Source of the DNA: Algibacter sp. L1A34
GTDB taxonomy: Bacteria > Bacteroidota > Bacteroidia > Flavobacteriales > Flavobacteriaceae
DNA length: 64,000 nt
Direction: 5' to 3'
Assembly (NCBI RefSeq): GCF_009796805.1
Contig: NZ_CP047029.1
Coordinates: forward strand, 2,458,501-2,522,500
Shown: piece after piece, positions 32,814-42,463 of the stretch
How the letters are laid out: each line of letters opens with the position of its first letter
Position numbering within the stretch: the first letter of the stretch is position 1
Position numbers and translations under genes: made by a program
Notes under the pieces: model-generated
Told to the model about the DNA's origin: nothing
The model's database searches: none
What the model saw: only the letters and a program-made list of their open reading frames with translations

Positions 32814-35800
32814 TTAAAATTCAATTGATAACCCTAACAATATTTTTGAAGGTATTGGATAAAATCCTCTATCTACACCAATACTATTATCAGAAAAACT
32901 TCCTGCTTCTGGATCTAAACCGTTGTATTTTGTAAAGGTGAAATAGTCATCTAAAGAAATATAAGTTCTTAACTTTTTAAGCTTAATTTTTTCAACTAAA
33001 TTTAAAGGAAAATTAAAGCCTAATTGAATTTGTTTAATTCTCATATAGGATCCATCTTCAACCATTAAATCTGTGTCGTATGCTGTAGTAGCATTCGCTG
33101 CAGATGGGTATGTTGCATTGTCTCCTGCTTGTTGCCATCTCCCTGTGAAAAACTCAACAGGTTTGTTAGTAATTGGTCTTGAAGGTTGATGGTAAGCTGC
33201 AAAAATATCGTTGCCTTGTGTACCTTGAAATCTAACATTTAAATCTAAGTTTTTATATCCTAAATTTATACTACCTCCATAAAGTACATCTGGATGTGGA
33301 GAACCTATATTAGTTTTATCATTAGATGTTATTCCTGCTACACCATCGGTATCTACAATAATAATTTCGCCTGTGGCAGGATCTATACCATCTGTTTTAT
33401 ATCCATGAAAATACCAAAGCGGTAATCCTTTTTTAAAGCGTGTAACACCATCATTATTTTGAGGCGCACCAGCACCAACAATAAATCCATCATCACCTAC
33501 AAAATTAATTTCGGTAACTTCATTTTTAAGGGTAGATAAATTTAAGTTAATACCATAAGTAAAGCCACTTTCTGTGGTGTCTCCATAGCCAATTTCGAAT
33601 TCAAGTCCTTTATTTTCTACGGTTCCTGCGTTAATTGAAGGTACACCTACTCCTAAAGAAGGTGGAGCAATAATGTTTCCATCAACAAGAAGTAAGTCTT
33701 TGGTTGTTTTAATATAATAATCTACAGAGAAGTTTAGTTTACTATTAAAAGCTCTAAAATCTACACCAAGATCTAATTGCTCAGAACGTTCCCAACCTAA
33801 ATCTGGATTTGGTAAATTACCTGGTGTAATCCCTGTAACACCCTCATAAACAACAGGTACAACACCGCTTTCGCGAGCTACTGTTTGAAATATTAAACTG
33901 TTAATATAAGTTCCTAAATTATTATCACTACCATTTTGTCCCCAACTAGCACGAAACTTAGCATAGTTTAATTTAGAATTTTCATTCCAAAAACTCTCTT
34001 TAGAAACAACCCAACCAGCGGAAACAGCAGGGAAATATCCTGATTTTTTATCTGTAGGGAAGAAACTTGAGGTATCATATCTTAGCGATCCTTCTAGTAA
34101 ATATTTTCCTAAATAATCATAAGATAATCTGCCAAAAACAGATTTGCCTGTTCTTTCAAAAATACCACCACCAATAACATCGTTATCTCTGTTAGCAAAA
34201 TCGAAATAAGCAAATTCATCTGTTTGTTCATGAACATCAGATCCTCTTAAAGTATATGATGGTGCTTTAACTTTTTCAGATGAATATCCTAATAATCCAG
34301 TTAAATTATGATTACCTAATTCTTTAGTATAGGTTGCAAAGTTTTCCCATAACCATCTTGAGTTTCTATCGATTTTATTATTTAAAAGTACTGAAGTGTT
34401 TTGTGCTTCAGATGAAACAGACCAGATAGGTGTCCATCTATTATCGAATGTATTGGATCTTTCATATCCAAATCTTGATGTGAATGATAAACCTTCGGCT
34501 AATTTTAATTTGGCATAAACTGATGATAAAATTTTATCTGTATCAATACCGCCTCTATATCTAAAATTAGCAGATGCTACAGGATTTGTAACCTCTCCAG
34601 TAGAATATGTTGGGTATCCATAAACGTTACCATTTTCATCTACCATAGCAGTACCTGCTGCAACTCCATCTTGAGCTCTTTGTGGTAATGTTCCCGAATA
34701 AATAACAGGTGTTAATGGATCTATAAGTAATGCATGGTTTATAATTCCTCCAGTAGAATCATCTTCTGCAATAGGTGATGATGCTATATTTGAATATGTA
34801 ATGTTAGTACCTAATTCTAACCAATCATTCACTTGGGTTTTTAAATTAAGCCTGCCGGTAAACCTTTTATAATCAGAATCATTTCCAACTACACCTTCTT
34901 GATCCACATAAGATCCTGAAAAATAAAATGATGTTTTTTCGTTTGCACCAGAAACACTAATATCATGTCTTTGGCTAAAAGCGTTGTTAAAGGTTTCATC
35001 TAACCAATTGGTGTTAATTCCATTATCAACTACTTGAGTTTGGCCTGCTTCTTGAAAATAGGTTACAAATTGAGAAGCATCCATTAGTTCCATTGATGTT
35101 CTAACCGATTGCGTTGCTATTTGCGTACTGTAGCTAACCACCGTTTCACCAACTTTACCTTGTTTAGTTGTAATTATAATAACGCCATTTGCTCCTTGTG
35201 TACCATAAATAGCACAAGAGGCTGCATCTTTTAAAACCTCAATGTTGGCAACATCGTTAGGAGAGATATTATCAATAGAACTTACTTTAATTCCGTCAAC
35301 AATATATAATGGATCTGAGTTTCCATTAGATCCTGCACCTCTAATTCTTATTTTTGCTCCTGATCCTGGCGCTCCAGATGAAGATACTACAGTTACCCCA
35401 GAAGTTTTACCTTGTAAAACACCCTCTATACGAGGCGCTGAGTTGTTTTGAATATCTTTAGAGTCAATACTAGAAATGGCTCCAGTAACCAAACTTTTCT
35501 GTTTTGTACCGTAACCAACTACAACAACCTCGTTTAATTGGGCTGCATCTTCTTCTAATAATATTTTTATTGAAGATTGTCCTGTGTAATTGAGTTCTTG
35601 TGTAACATATCCAACAAAAGAAAAGATTAAAACATCTCCTTTACTGGCTTTAACCTCAAATTCTCCATCAAAGTCGGTTACAGCTCCTACAGTAGTTCCT
35701 TTAACAACAACATTAACACCGGGAATTGGTCCTGTAACATCGGAAACCGTACCCTTAGCGGTTGTTTGCGCATAAATAATACTTCCTATTAATAAAAATA

Positions 35801-35837
35801 CGGGAAGTACTAATTTTTTTAGTAATCTGTTTTTCAT
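32814..35837 (-). CDS. SusC/RagA-family TonB-dependent transporter
   Basis: A 1007-residue outer membrane transporter. A signal peptide (MKNRLLKKLVLPVFLLIGSI) is followed by a carboxypeptidase-D-like domain (GPIPGVNVVVKGTTVGAVTD), a TonB-box-like segment (LNEVVVVGYGTKQKSLVTGA), the plug (IRIRGAGSNGNSDPLYIVDG) and a 22-strand barrel that ends YPIPSKILLGLSIEF. It imports oligosaccharides across the outer membrane with SusD, whose gene follows 16 bp downstream. A candidate operator for the neighbouring regulator lies about 250 bp upstream. Confidence 0.95.
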   Translation of the reverse strand: MKNRLLKKLVLPVFLLIGSIIYAQTTAKGTVSDVTGPIPGVNVVVKGTTVGAVTDFDGEFEVKASKGDVLIFSFVGYVTQELNYTGQSSIKILLEEDAAQLNEVVVVGYGTKQKSLVTGAISSIDSKDIQNNSAPRIEGVLQGKTSGVTVVSSSGAPGSGAKIRIRGAGSNGNSDPLYIVDGIKVSSIDNISPNDVANIEVLKDAASCAIYGTQGANGVIIITTKQGKVGETVVSYSTQIATQSVRTSMELMDASQFVTYFQEAGQTQVVDNGINTNWLDETFNNAFSQRHDISVSGANEKTSFYFSGSYVDQEGVVGNDSDYKRFTGRLNLKTQVNDWLELGTNITYSNIASSPIAEDDSTGGIINHALLIDPLTPVIYSGTLPQRAQDGVAAGTAMVDENGNVYGYPTYSTGEVTNPVASANFRYRGGIDTDKILSSVYAKLKLAEGLSFTSRFGYERSNTFDNRWTPIWSVSSEAQNTSVLLNNKIDRNSRWLWENFATYTKELGNHNLTGLLGYSSEKVKAPSYTLRGSDVHEQTDEFAYFDFANRDNDVIGGGIFERTGKSVFGRLSYDYLGKYLLEGSLRYDTSSFFPTDKKSGYFPAVSAGWVVSKESFWNENSKLNYAKFRASWGQNGSDNNLGTYINSLIFQTVARESGVVPVVYEGVTGITPGNLPNPDLGWERSEQLDLGVDFRAFNSKLNFSVDYYIKTTKDLLLVDGNIIAPPSLGVGVPSINAGTVENKGLEFEIGYGDTTESGFTYGINLNLSTLKNEVTEINFVGDDGFIVGAGAPQNNDGVTRFKKGLPLWYFHGYKTDGIDPATGEIIIVDTDGVAGITSNDKTNIGSPHPDVLYGGSINLGYKNLDLNVRFQGTQGNDIFAAYHQPSRPITNKPVEFFTGRWQQAGDNATYPSAANATTAYDTDLMVEDGSYMRIKQIQLGFNFPLNLVEKIKLKKLRTYISLDDYFTFTKYNGLDPEAGSFSDNSIGVDRGFYPIPSKILLGLSIEF

Positions 35838-35891
35838 AAAATTTAGTTTAGAATTAGGTTTTGTTTAAGTTGTATACAAGAAAAGAGATTT

Positions 35892-35990
35892 CTAAAAAAT
35901 ATAGATTATAACAAATACTACTAGAGCTATTATAGCTACTAATAATACTATTTCTATAACTTTATACCATTTGGAAAAATCGATTTTCAT
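35892..35990 (-). CDS. Small ORF upstream of susC: 32-residue membrane peptide
   Basis: The frame runs ATG 35990 to TAG 35892 and reads MKIDFSKWYKVIEIVLLVA, then IIALVVFVIIYIF. It has an amphipathic basic start and one long aliphatic membrane helix, and lies 54 bp before susC in the same direction. Composition this clean in so short a frame is unlikely by chance, though conservation must be tested. It may be a small membrane protein of the locus or a leader. Confidence 0.45.
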   Translation of the reverse strand: MKIDFSKWYKVIEIVLLVAIIALVVFVIIYIF

Positions 35991-36083
35991 ACAATACAAA
36001 TGTTAAGAAAATATTAAAATATTAATATGAACTTTAGAGCGACCTATGATATTTTTGTAGCATTTATTGATTTCACACTTTCA

Positions 36084-36121
36084 ATGCAACATTTATTATA
36101 GTTTATGCAACAATTATTATG
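36084..36121. promoter_or_regulatory. Candidate regulator-binding site upstream of susC
   Basis: Two direct ATGCAACA boxes 21 bp apart (36084 and 36105) with TTTATTATAGTT between them. The first 25 bp agree at 22 positions with the site upstream of the GH30 gene at 40849. A spacing of two helical turns suits the AraC-type domain of the hybrid regulator encoded between the two sites. Confidence 0.6.
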
Positions 36122-36446
36122 AAGTAATAAGAGGTTTTAAGACGTTGATTTAAAACATTGTAGAAGGTAGGTTTTAGTTTTACAATTGAATACGTATTTA
36201 GGCTTAATAACATTCTGAAAAAGGTTTTGTTTTATATGAATATGAGCATTAAATTATATTGAAGTTTGATTAGGCTAATGAGTAAAAGGCCCATACGGTT
36301 TGCAACTTTATATGATAAATGAAGTTGGACAACTAGAGCTATTAGAGGTAAGTGCTTTATTCTAAAGCAGTCAGGTTGAATTAATTTTAACATTAAATTT
36401 TCTGTTGAAGAAATAAAAAAGGGGAGTAGCCTAATAGTTTGAATAA

Positions 36447-39400
36447 TTATTTATTTTTATTAAATACCTCGGTAGGTAAAATATCAAAGTAACTTTTAAA
36501 ACATTTTGTAAAATACGAAGGTGAAGAAAAACCTGTTTTAAAGCAAACCTCACTAATACTAACATTTCCTGTTTCTAAAATTTGTTTCGCCTTTTGGAGT
36601 CTAATATTTCGTAAAAACTCATTCGCAGTTTGGTTTGTAAGCGCTTTAATTTTTCTGTAAAATTGGCTTCTACTTAAGCTTAATTTATCGGCTAGCATAC
36701 CCACATTTAGCTCTGGGTTTTCAATATTTTTATGAATATGGTTTAGTACTTTTTCTATAAATTCTTTATCTATTGAGGAGGTTCTAATACCTTCTGGCAT
36801 TTCACTAATGGCACTAAAGTATTTATTAAATATAAGTTGTCTGCTGGTTATTAACTGAGATAAACGTAGCCTTAACAACCTCATATCAAAAGGTTTTACC
36901 ATGTAAGCATCTGCGCCAACTTCTATACCATCCATTCTATCTTCAATTTTAGCTTTTGCCGTTAGCATTAATAGAGGGATATGGCTTGTGCGAATATCAC
37001 TTTTTATATGTTTACAAAAATCGACTCCATCCATTTCAGGCATCATAACATCTGTCATAATTACATCTGGAAGTAACTCTTTAGCTAGTTCAAGTCCTTT
37101 TTTTCCGTTACTAGCGAGTAGTACTTTATATTCACTTCCTATTTCTTGTTTTAAATAATCTAAGAGTTCTATATTATCTTCTACTATTAATAATGTGTAT
37201 TTATGAGCGTCTGGGGTATCGTTAACTTCAGTATCTGTTAAAACACTTGTAGCTACAAGCCTTTCTTTTTGGTTTTGGAGTTCTGTACTTTCAGATCTTA
37301 TTTCAGCTTCGTTAAAATGTGTGTTTCCTGCAGGTAATTTTATCGTAAAAGTTGTGCCTTCTCCTATTTTACTTTCAACTTTAATGGCACCTTTATGCAA
37401 GCTTATAAAATCTCGAACAACTTCTAGGCCTATTCCTGTGCCTCCATAGTAACCTTTATTAAGGCTTTTAGATTGATAGAAACGTTCAAAAATACGTTCG
37501 ACTTCTTCTTCTTCAATTCCTGGTCCTGTATCAGAAATTATTATTTTCACAACTTGAACAGGTTCTTTTTCGTTAACCAAAGGTAATACGTATAGCGTAT
37601 CGGTAGACTCTAAATCTATACTTATAGAACCACCTCTTGGCGTTACTTTTAAAGCATTTGATAGTATGTTGAATATTACTTTTTCCATCATACTTGCATC
37701 ACACCACAGCGGAATATTTGTTACGTCTGCATCTAAGTTAAGATCTATTCCGTTAGACAATGCTTCTTCTTTAAAATACCCAACAATATCTTTTGTGAAA
37801 TCTACTAAATTTAAATTCTCTGCCTTAACTCTAGCTTTATTCAACTCTAGTTTTCTAAAATCTAAGAGTTCATTTATTAATCTATAAAGCCGTTGCGTAT
37901 TCTTATAAATTATGTTGTGTTTTTGCTTTACAGCAAGAGGTAAATTTAAACTATGATCTTTTATAATATCGTTTATAGGATTCATAATGAGAGTAAGTGG
38001 CGTTCTAAACTCATGAGAAATATTAGTGAAAAATTGAAATTTCTTCTCGTTTAAAGCTGCTTCTTGCAACCTTTTATTTTGTTCTAAGGTTATTGCCTGT
38101 TTTTCAATCATTCTTAATTGTGCTAGTCTATTTAAAAAATAGATTCCAGAAACAAATAAAATTATATATATAAATAAAGCCTCGTATGTTTTCCACCATG
38201 GTGGCAATACACATATATCTAAGCTTAGTGGTTCATCATTCCAAACCCCGTCGCTATTAGACGATTTTAATTTAAAGGTGTATTCACCATGATCTAAATT
38301 GGTATAGGTGGCACTTCTTAAATCGCCAACATAATTCCAGTTTTCTTCTAAGCCCTCTAAGTAGTAAGCGTATTGGTTTTTCTCTGGTCTTGTATAATTA
38401 ATTCCAGTGTACTCAATAGTAAAAACAGATTCTTTATGATTTAAGGTAATATGATTTGTTTCTCCAATAACACTTTCTAGAGGCGATTTATCTTTATTAG
38501 GGAAAATAGTCTCATTAAATAGCTTGAAACCTGTTAGATATAAAGAAGGAACGGTGTTGTTAACTAAAATATTTGAAGGTTTGAAATAGTCGATTCCTTT
38601 ATAATTTCCAAAATAAAGACTTCCGTCGTCATCTCTAAAAGTTGAATTTATATAAAAGTCGTTAGAAAGTAACCCATCGTTTTTTGTGAATTGGGTAAAT
38701 GTATCTGTTTTTACATCTAATTTTGTAATTCCAGAGTTAGAGCTAAGCCAAATATTACCTTCTAAATCCTCAGTAACGCTAGTTATGTTTATTGCTTCTA
38801 GGCCATTTAGCTTGTTATACCAAAAGAGAGTATCAAGTTTAATGTTGTATTTACATAAGCCGGCTCCTCTTGTTCCAATCCATATGGATCCATTGGTTCC
38901 TTCTGCTAAGGATAGTACATGCTTAGCTGTAGAATGATTATTAAATTCTTTAGACATTCTACTTGCCATAGATGTTATTGAAAAGTTACCATCACTTAAT
39001 TTATTAATTTTAAATAGGCCTTTATTGGTGGTAGCTAACCATAGGTTGCCTTTTTTATCTATTATTATCTTTCTTGAGTAAGCATCTACAATGCCATGTT
39101 TAATGAAAACATCGCTTTCATGATGCGTAAATTTTTTGGTATTGGGGTTGTAAGAATGCAAACCTTTATCCCAACTAGCAAACCAAATGGTACCTTCTAG
39201 ATCTTCTGCAATACTTAAGATGTTATTAGATTCTAATTCTCCTACTTTATTCGTTTTATTGTAATTAATAAATTTTTTGGTTCCGTACTTTAAAAAATAC
39301 AAGCCTTGGTTCCAGCTACCTGCCCAAATATTTTTTTTACTATCTATAAAAAGAGATTCAATGTAATCATTAGTTATGCCGGAGTATGCTCCGTTTGTTA

Positions 39401-40610
39401 AACTATTAATATGGGTGAATTGATCTGAATTGGGGTTGTAAACATCAATACCACCTCCATCCATGGCAATCCATATTTTATCGAATTCGTCTTTTGTTAT
39501 AGCCGTTACAGCAGCATTTTGTAATGAATTTGGATTGTTGGGTAAGCTTTCTATATCATCAAACTTATCATATAGTTCATCATAAAGTCCTATTCCTGCG
39601 TTATAATATCCCATCCAAATACGCTCATTATGGTCTAAAAATAGAACCCATATTGAATTAGACATTATACCTTTTGCATTTGTTTTTTTAGATAGGTAAT
39701 GATTAAAAACGTCTCCCTTATTGTTCATGTGGTATAAGCCATCGTTTTCGATAGTACTCATTATTGAACCATCTGGTAATTTGAGAATAGATAAAGTTCT
39801 GTTTTCCGAAATTAAAATTTTATCGAGCTTTCTACTTTCTATGCTGTCGTTATCAATATTTTTAATTTTATAAAGACCTTTAGACATAGAACCTGCCCAT
39901 AGATTGTTTTGGTCTATAAGTAAACATTGAAAGTTTTCTTTAACAATGTCTTTATATTTGTTACTATTATACAAAAATGAATCTAGCGTATTTGTATCAG
40001 GGTTGTATTGTTTTATTCCTTCATCTGTTGCAACATAAACTTGTCCGTTAGCATCAATTTCAAGAGCATTTACAATTAAAGGGGTTGAAAAACCGACTCC
40101 TTTTTCAGTTATCTTCTCGGCTTTAAAAGTATCCGAATTAATCTTATACAAGCCTAAGCCGTAGGTGCCTACAAATAAATCTCCTTTTTTGTCACCTTTA
40201 ATACTTGTTACACGAAGTATTGTTTTGCTTTCTTCATTACCTATTAATTTAATTCTTTTAAATCGATCATTCTTATCGTCATATAAATTAATTCCGTTAT
40301 CGGTTCCAAACCATAGTCTGTTTTTTGAATCAAGGAAAGAGCAGTTAACTGTATTACTGCTTAATGATGTAGAATCGTTTATTTCAGATTTATAGCTTCT
40401 ATAATCTATGCCGTCAAAACGATTTAAACCAGTACCATTGGTGCCTATCCAAATAAAATCATGCTGATCCTGAATTATAGTATGTACCCCAATTTTTGAA
40501 ACACTTTCCTTTATATTAACAAAAGCGAATTTTTTACTAGGCTTTTGGGCCCAAATATTTAATGATAATAATAGGAGATAGCAAACAAAAAACCAGTATT
40601 TTTTCTTCAT
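36447..40610 (-). CDS. Hybrid two-component system sensor-regulator (HTCS) of the glycan locus
   Basis: A 1387-residue one-protein signalling system. After a signal peptide come two periplasmic seven-bladed propellers of Reg_prop repeats (about 25-680, for example IWIGTNGTGLNRFDG, LWFGTDNGINLYD), a Y_Y_Y domain to about 790 and one membrane helix near 807-825. The cytoplasmic part has a histidine kinase (NISHEFRTPLTLIMNP near 865, ATPase box DTGPGIEEEE near 1026), a receiver domain (LLIVEDN near 1140, phosphoacceptor in MTDVMMPEMDG) and an AraC-type DNA-binding domain (about 1283-1385). It should sense a breakdown product in the periplasm and activate the flanking susC and GH30 transcription units. 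Confidence 0.94.
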   Translation of the reverse strand: MKKKYWFFVCYLLLLSLNIWAQKPSKKFAFVNIKESVSKIGVHTIIQDQHDFIWIGTNGTGLNRFDGIDYRSYKSEINDSTSLSSNTVNCSFLDSKNRLWFGTDNGINLYDDKNDRFKRIKLIGNEESKTILRVTSIKGDKKGDLFVGTYGLGLYKINSDTFKAEKITEKGVGFSTPLIVNALEIDANGQVYVATDEGIKQYNPDTNTLDSFLYNSNKYKDIVKENFQCLLIDQNNLWAGSMSKGLYKIKNIDNDSIESRKLDKILISENRTLSILKLPDGSIMSTIENDGLYHMNNKGDVFNHYLSKKTNAKGIMSNSIWVLFLDHNERIWMGYYNAGIGLYDELYDKFDDIESLPNNPNSLQNAAVTAITKDEFDKIWIAMDGGGIDVYNPNSDQFTHINSLTNGAYSGITNDYIESLFIDSKKNIWAGSWNQGLYFLKYGTKKFINYNKTNKVGELESNNILSIAEDLEGTIWFASWDKGLHSYNPNTKKFTHHESDVFIKHGIVDAYSRKIIIDKKGNLWLATTNKGLFKINKLSDGNFSITSMASRMSKEFNNHSTAKHVLSLAEGTNGSIWIGTRGAGLCKYNIKLDTLFWYNKLNGLEAINITSVTEDLEGNIWLSSNSGITKLDVKTDTFTQFTKNDGLLSNDFYINSTFRDDDGSLYFGNYKGIDYFKPSNILVNNTVPSLYLTGFKLFNETIFPNKDKSPLESVIGETNHITLNHKESVFTIEYTGINYTRPEKNQYAYYLEGLEENWNYVGDLRSATYTNLDHGEYTFKLKSSNSDGVWNDEPLSLDICVLPPWWKTYEALFIYIILFVSGIYFLNRLAQLRMIEKQAITLEQNKRLQEAALNEKKFQFFTNISHEFRTPLTLIMNPINDIIKDHSLNLPLAVKQKHNIIYKNTQRLYRLINELLDFRKLELNKARVKAENLNLVDFTKDIVGYFKEEALSNGIDLNLDADVTNIPLWCDASMMEKVIFNILSNALKVTPRGGSISIDLESTDTLYVLPLVNEKEPVQVVKIIISDTGPGIEEEEVERIFERFYQSKSLNKGYYGGTGIGLEVVRDFISLHKGAIKVESKIGEGTTFTIKLPAGNTHFNEAEIRSESTELQNQKERLVATSVLTDTEVNDTPDAHKYTLLIVEDNIELLDYLKQEIGSEYKVLLASNGKKGLELAKELLPDVIMTDVMMPEMDGVDFCKHIKSDIRTSHIPLLMLTAKAKIEDRMDGIEVGADAYMVKPFDMRLLRLRLSQLITSRQLIFNKYFSAISEMPEGIRTSSIDKEFIEKVLNHIHKNIENPELNVGMLADKLSLSRSQFYRKIKALTNQTANEFLRNIRLQKAKQILETGNVSISEVCFKTGFSSPSYFTKCFKSYFDILPTEVFNKNK

Positions 40611-40848
40611 AAAAACATTACTCTTTTATCCTATAAAATTTAAATTTTCAAAAAAATAACGAAACTTTAGGATTAGAAATTAAGGAAAATATTTAAAATA
40701 TAAATCGTATCTGAATTAATTCTAAGATAAAGACATATTCGTTTTTAAATAGATTAATAATCTCAATTAATTTAGCAATGCTCTAAACTAAAGTTTTTAA
40801 TTCAATTCGTATAATTTTTATAAACATTTAAAGCTGCTAAACTGAATT

Positions 40849-40886
40849 ATACAACATTTTTTATAGTATATGCGCAATTTTTGCTA
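40849..40886. promoter_or_regulatory. Candidate regulator-binding site upstream of the GH30 gene
   Basis: The sequence ATACAACATTTTTTATAGTA and the following TATGCGCAA match the site at 36084 at 22 of the first 25 positions, with the second box again 21 bp from the first. It ends about 20 bp before a good TAnnTTTG box, which is where an activator would bind. Confidence 0.6.
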
Positions 40887-40915
40887 TCGTCTACTTATCG
40901 CTTAAAATAACTTTG
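40881..40915 (+). promoter_or_regulatory. Candidate Bacteroidota-type promoter of the GH30-GH3-symporter operon
   Basis: TAACTTTG at 40908-40915 fits the -7 consensus TAnnTTTG. A TTG at 40881-40883 could be the -33 box, with a rather long 24-bp spacer. It would put the transcript start about 70 bp before the GH30 ATG. Long spacing is consistent with need for an activator. Confidence 0.45.
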
Positions 40916-40992
40916 TACTTAAGCTTATTACAGGGTTTATTTTAAATTAAACTTAGTTGTATTTGGTTTGAATATAATCGAAAACATAAAAA

Positions 40993-42459
40993 ATGGGAAA
41001 GAGAAACAATTTTAAAATAGGGCAGTTTGCTGTTTTGTTTTTTATTACTTTAGGAGTTATTAATGCACAAGAAAATATGGTTCGAGAACAAGGCTTTAAT
41101 AAAAAAAATGTAAAAGTATATACAACCGCTAAAGACAGTAATTTAAAACTATCCCTAACTAAAGAAACAACTTTTAAACCTAGTAGCCAACCAACAGAAA
41201 CTGAGATTTCAATTTTTGTAAATCCAAATAAAACATTTCAGAAATTTTTGGGTATTGGTGGAGCAATTACAGATGCATCGGCTGAGGTTTTTGCAACGCT
41301 TAGCCAAGAAAAACAAGATCAACTTTTGCAATCTTATTTTGGTAAAGATGGTATTGGTTATAATGTAATTAGAACTAATATCCATAGTTGTGATTTTAGT
41401 TCTGGAAGTTACACTTATATAGATGAAGGTGATGCTGAGTTAAAATCCTTCTCTATAGAAAAAGATAAGCAATTTAGATTGCCTATGATAAAAAGGGCGG
41501 CAGCGTTAATAGGAAATAGTATGGTGTTTTATGCTAGCCCTTGGAGCCCTCCTGCTTTTATGAAATCTAATAAAGATATGCTGCATGGTGGTAAGTTGCT
41601 ACCAGAGTTTAATCAAGCTTGGGCAAATTATTATGTAAAATTTATTGAAGCTTATGAAGCTGAAGGATTGCCTGTTTGGGGTGTAACCATACAAAACGAA
41701 CCAATGGCGGTGCAAATTTGGGAATCTTGTATTTACACTGCGGAAGAAGAACGCGATTTTCTAAAAAACTATTTAGGACCAACGTTTGAAAAAGCTGGAA
41801 TGAGTGATAAAAACATTGTAGTTTGGGATCATAATAGAGATTTATTATCGCAGCGTTCTAATACAATTTTTGAAGATCCAGAAGCTGCAAAATACGCTTG
41901 GGGAACTGGTTTTCATTGGTATGAGACATGGACAGGAGGAGAACCCATGTATGATAATCTTAAAAATTTTAAAGAATCATTCCCTTCTAAAAATTTATTA
42001 TTTACAGAAGGATGTAACGAAAAGTTTGATGCCGATAAATACCAATATTGGCCAAATGCCGAACGTTATGGCAATTCTATGATTAGCGATTTTAATAATG
42101 GCACCGTAGGTTGGACAGATTGGAATATTCTCCTAAATGAAAAAGGAGGCCCTAATCATGTTGGTAATTTATGTTTTGCCCCTGTGCATGCAGATACACA
42201 AACTGGAGAACTTATTTATACACCTGCTTACTATTATATTGGACACTTTTCCAAATTTATAAAAAAAGGAGCTTTGCGTGTAAGCACTACCTCAAGTAGA
42301 AGTACACTAGATAGTACAACATTCCAAAATACAGATGGTTCATTTGTAACAGTAGTAATGAATAAAACTGATAATAAAATAACTTACAACTTAATTGTAA
42401 AAAACCGTAAGGTTTCTTTAGAAATTGAACCTCACGCTATGCAATCTATACTATATTAA
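40993..42459 (+). CDS. GH30 glycoside hydrolase (probable beta-1,6-glucanase/glucosidase)
   Basis: A 488-residue secreted enzyme with an N-terminal signal (GQFAVLFFITLGVINAQ). The TIM barrel starts with QKFLGIGGAITDASAEVFATL. The catalytic acid/base is Glu236 in VTIQNEPMA and the nucleophile is Glu339 in LLFTEGCNE. A beta-sandwich closes the protein. Overall it resembles the GH30 group that contains exo- and endo-beta-1,6-glucanases and glucosylceramidases. With GH3, SusC/SusD and HTCS neighbours, a beta-1,6-glucan or branched laminarin substrate is most likely. Confidence 0.88.
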   Translation: MGKRNNFKIGQFAVLFFITLGVINAQENMVREQGFNKKNVKVYTTAKDSNLKLSLTKETTFKPSSQPTETEISIFVNPNKTFQKFLGIGGAITDASAEVFATLSQEKQDQLLQSYFGKDGIGYNVIRTNIHSCDFSSGSYTYIDEGDAELKSFSIEKDKQFRLPMIKRAAALIGNSMVFYASPWSPPAFMKSNKDMLHGGKLLPEFNQAWANYYVKFIEAYEAEGLPVWGVTIQNEPMAVQIWESCIYTAEEERDFLKNYLGPTFEKAGMSDKNIVVWDHNRDLLSQRSNTIFEDPEAAKYAWGTGFHWYETWTGGEPMYDNLKNFKESFPSKNLLFTEGCNEKFDADKYQYWPNAERYGNSMISDFNNGTVGWTDWNILLNEKGGPNHVGNLCFAPVHADTQTGELIYTPAYYYIGHFSKFIKKGALRVSTTSSRSTLDSTTFQNTDGSFVTVVMNKTDNKITYNLIVKNRKVSLEIEPHAMQSILY

Positions 42460-42463
42460 AAAT

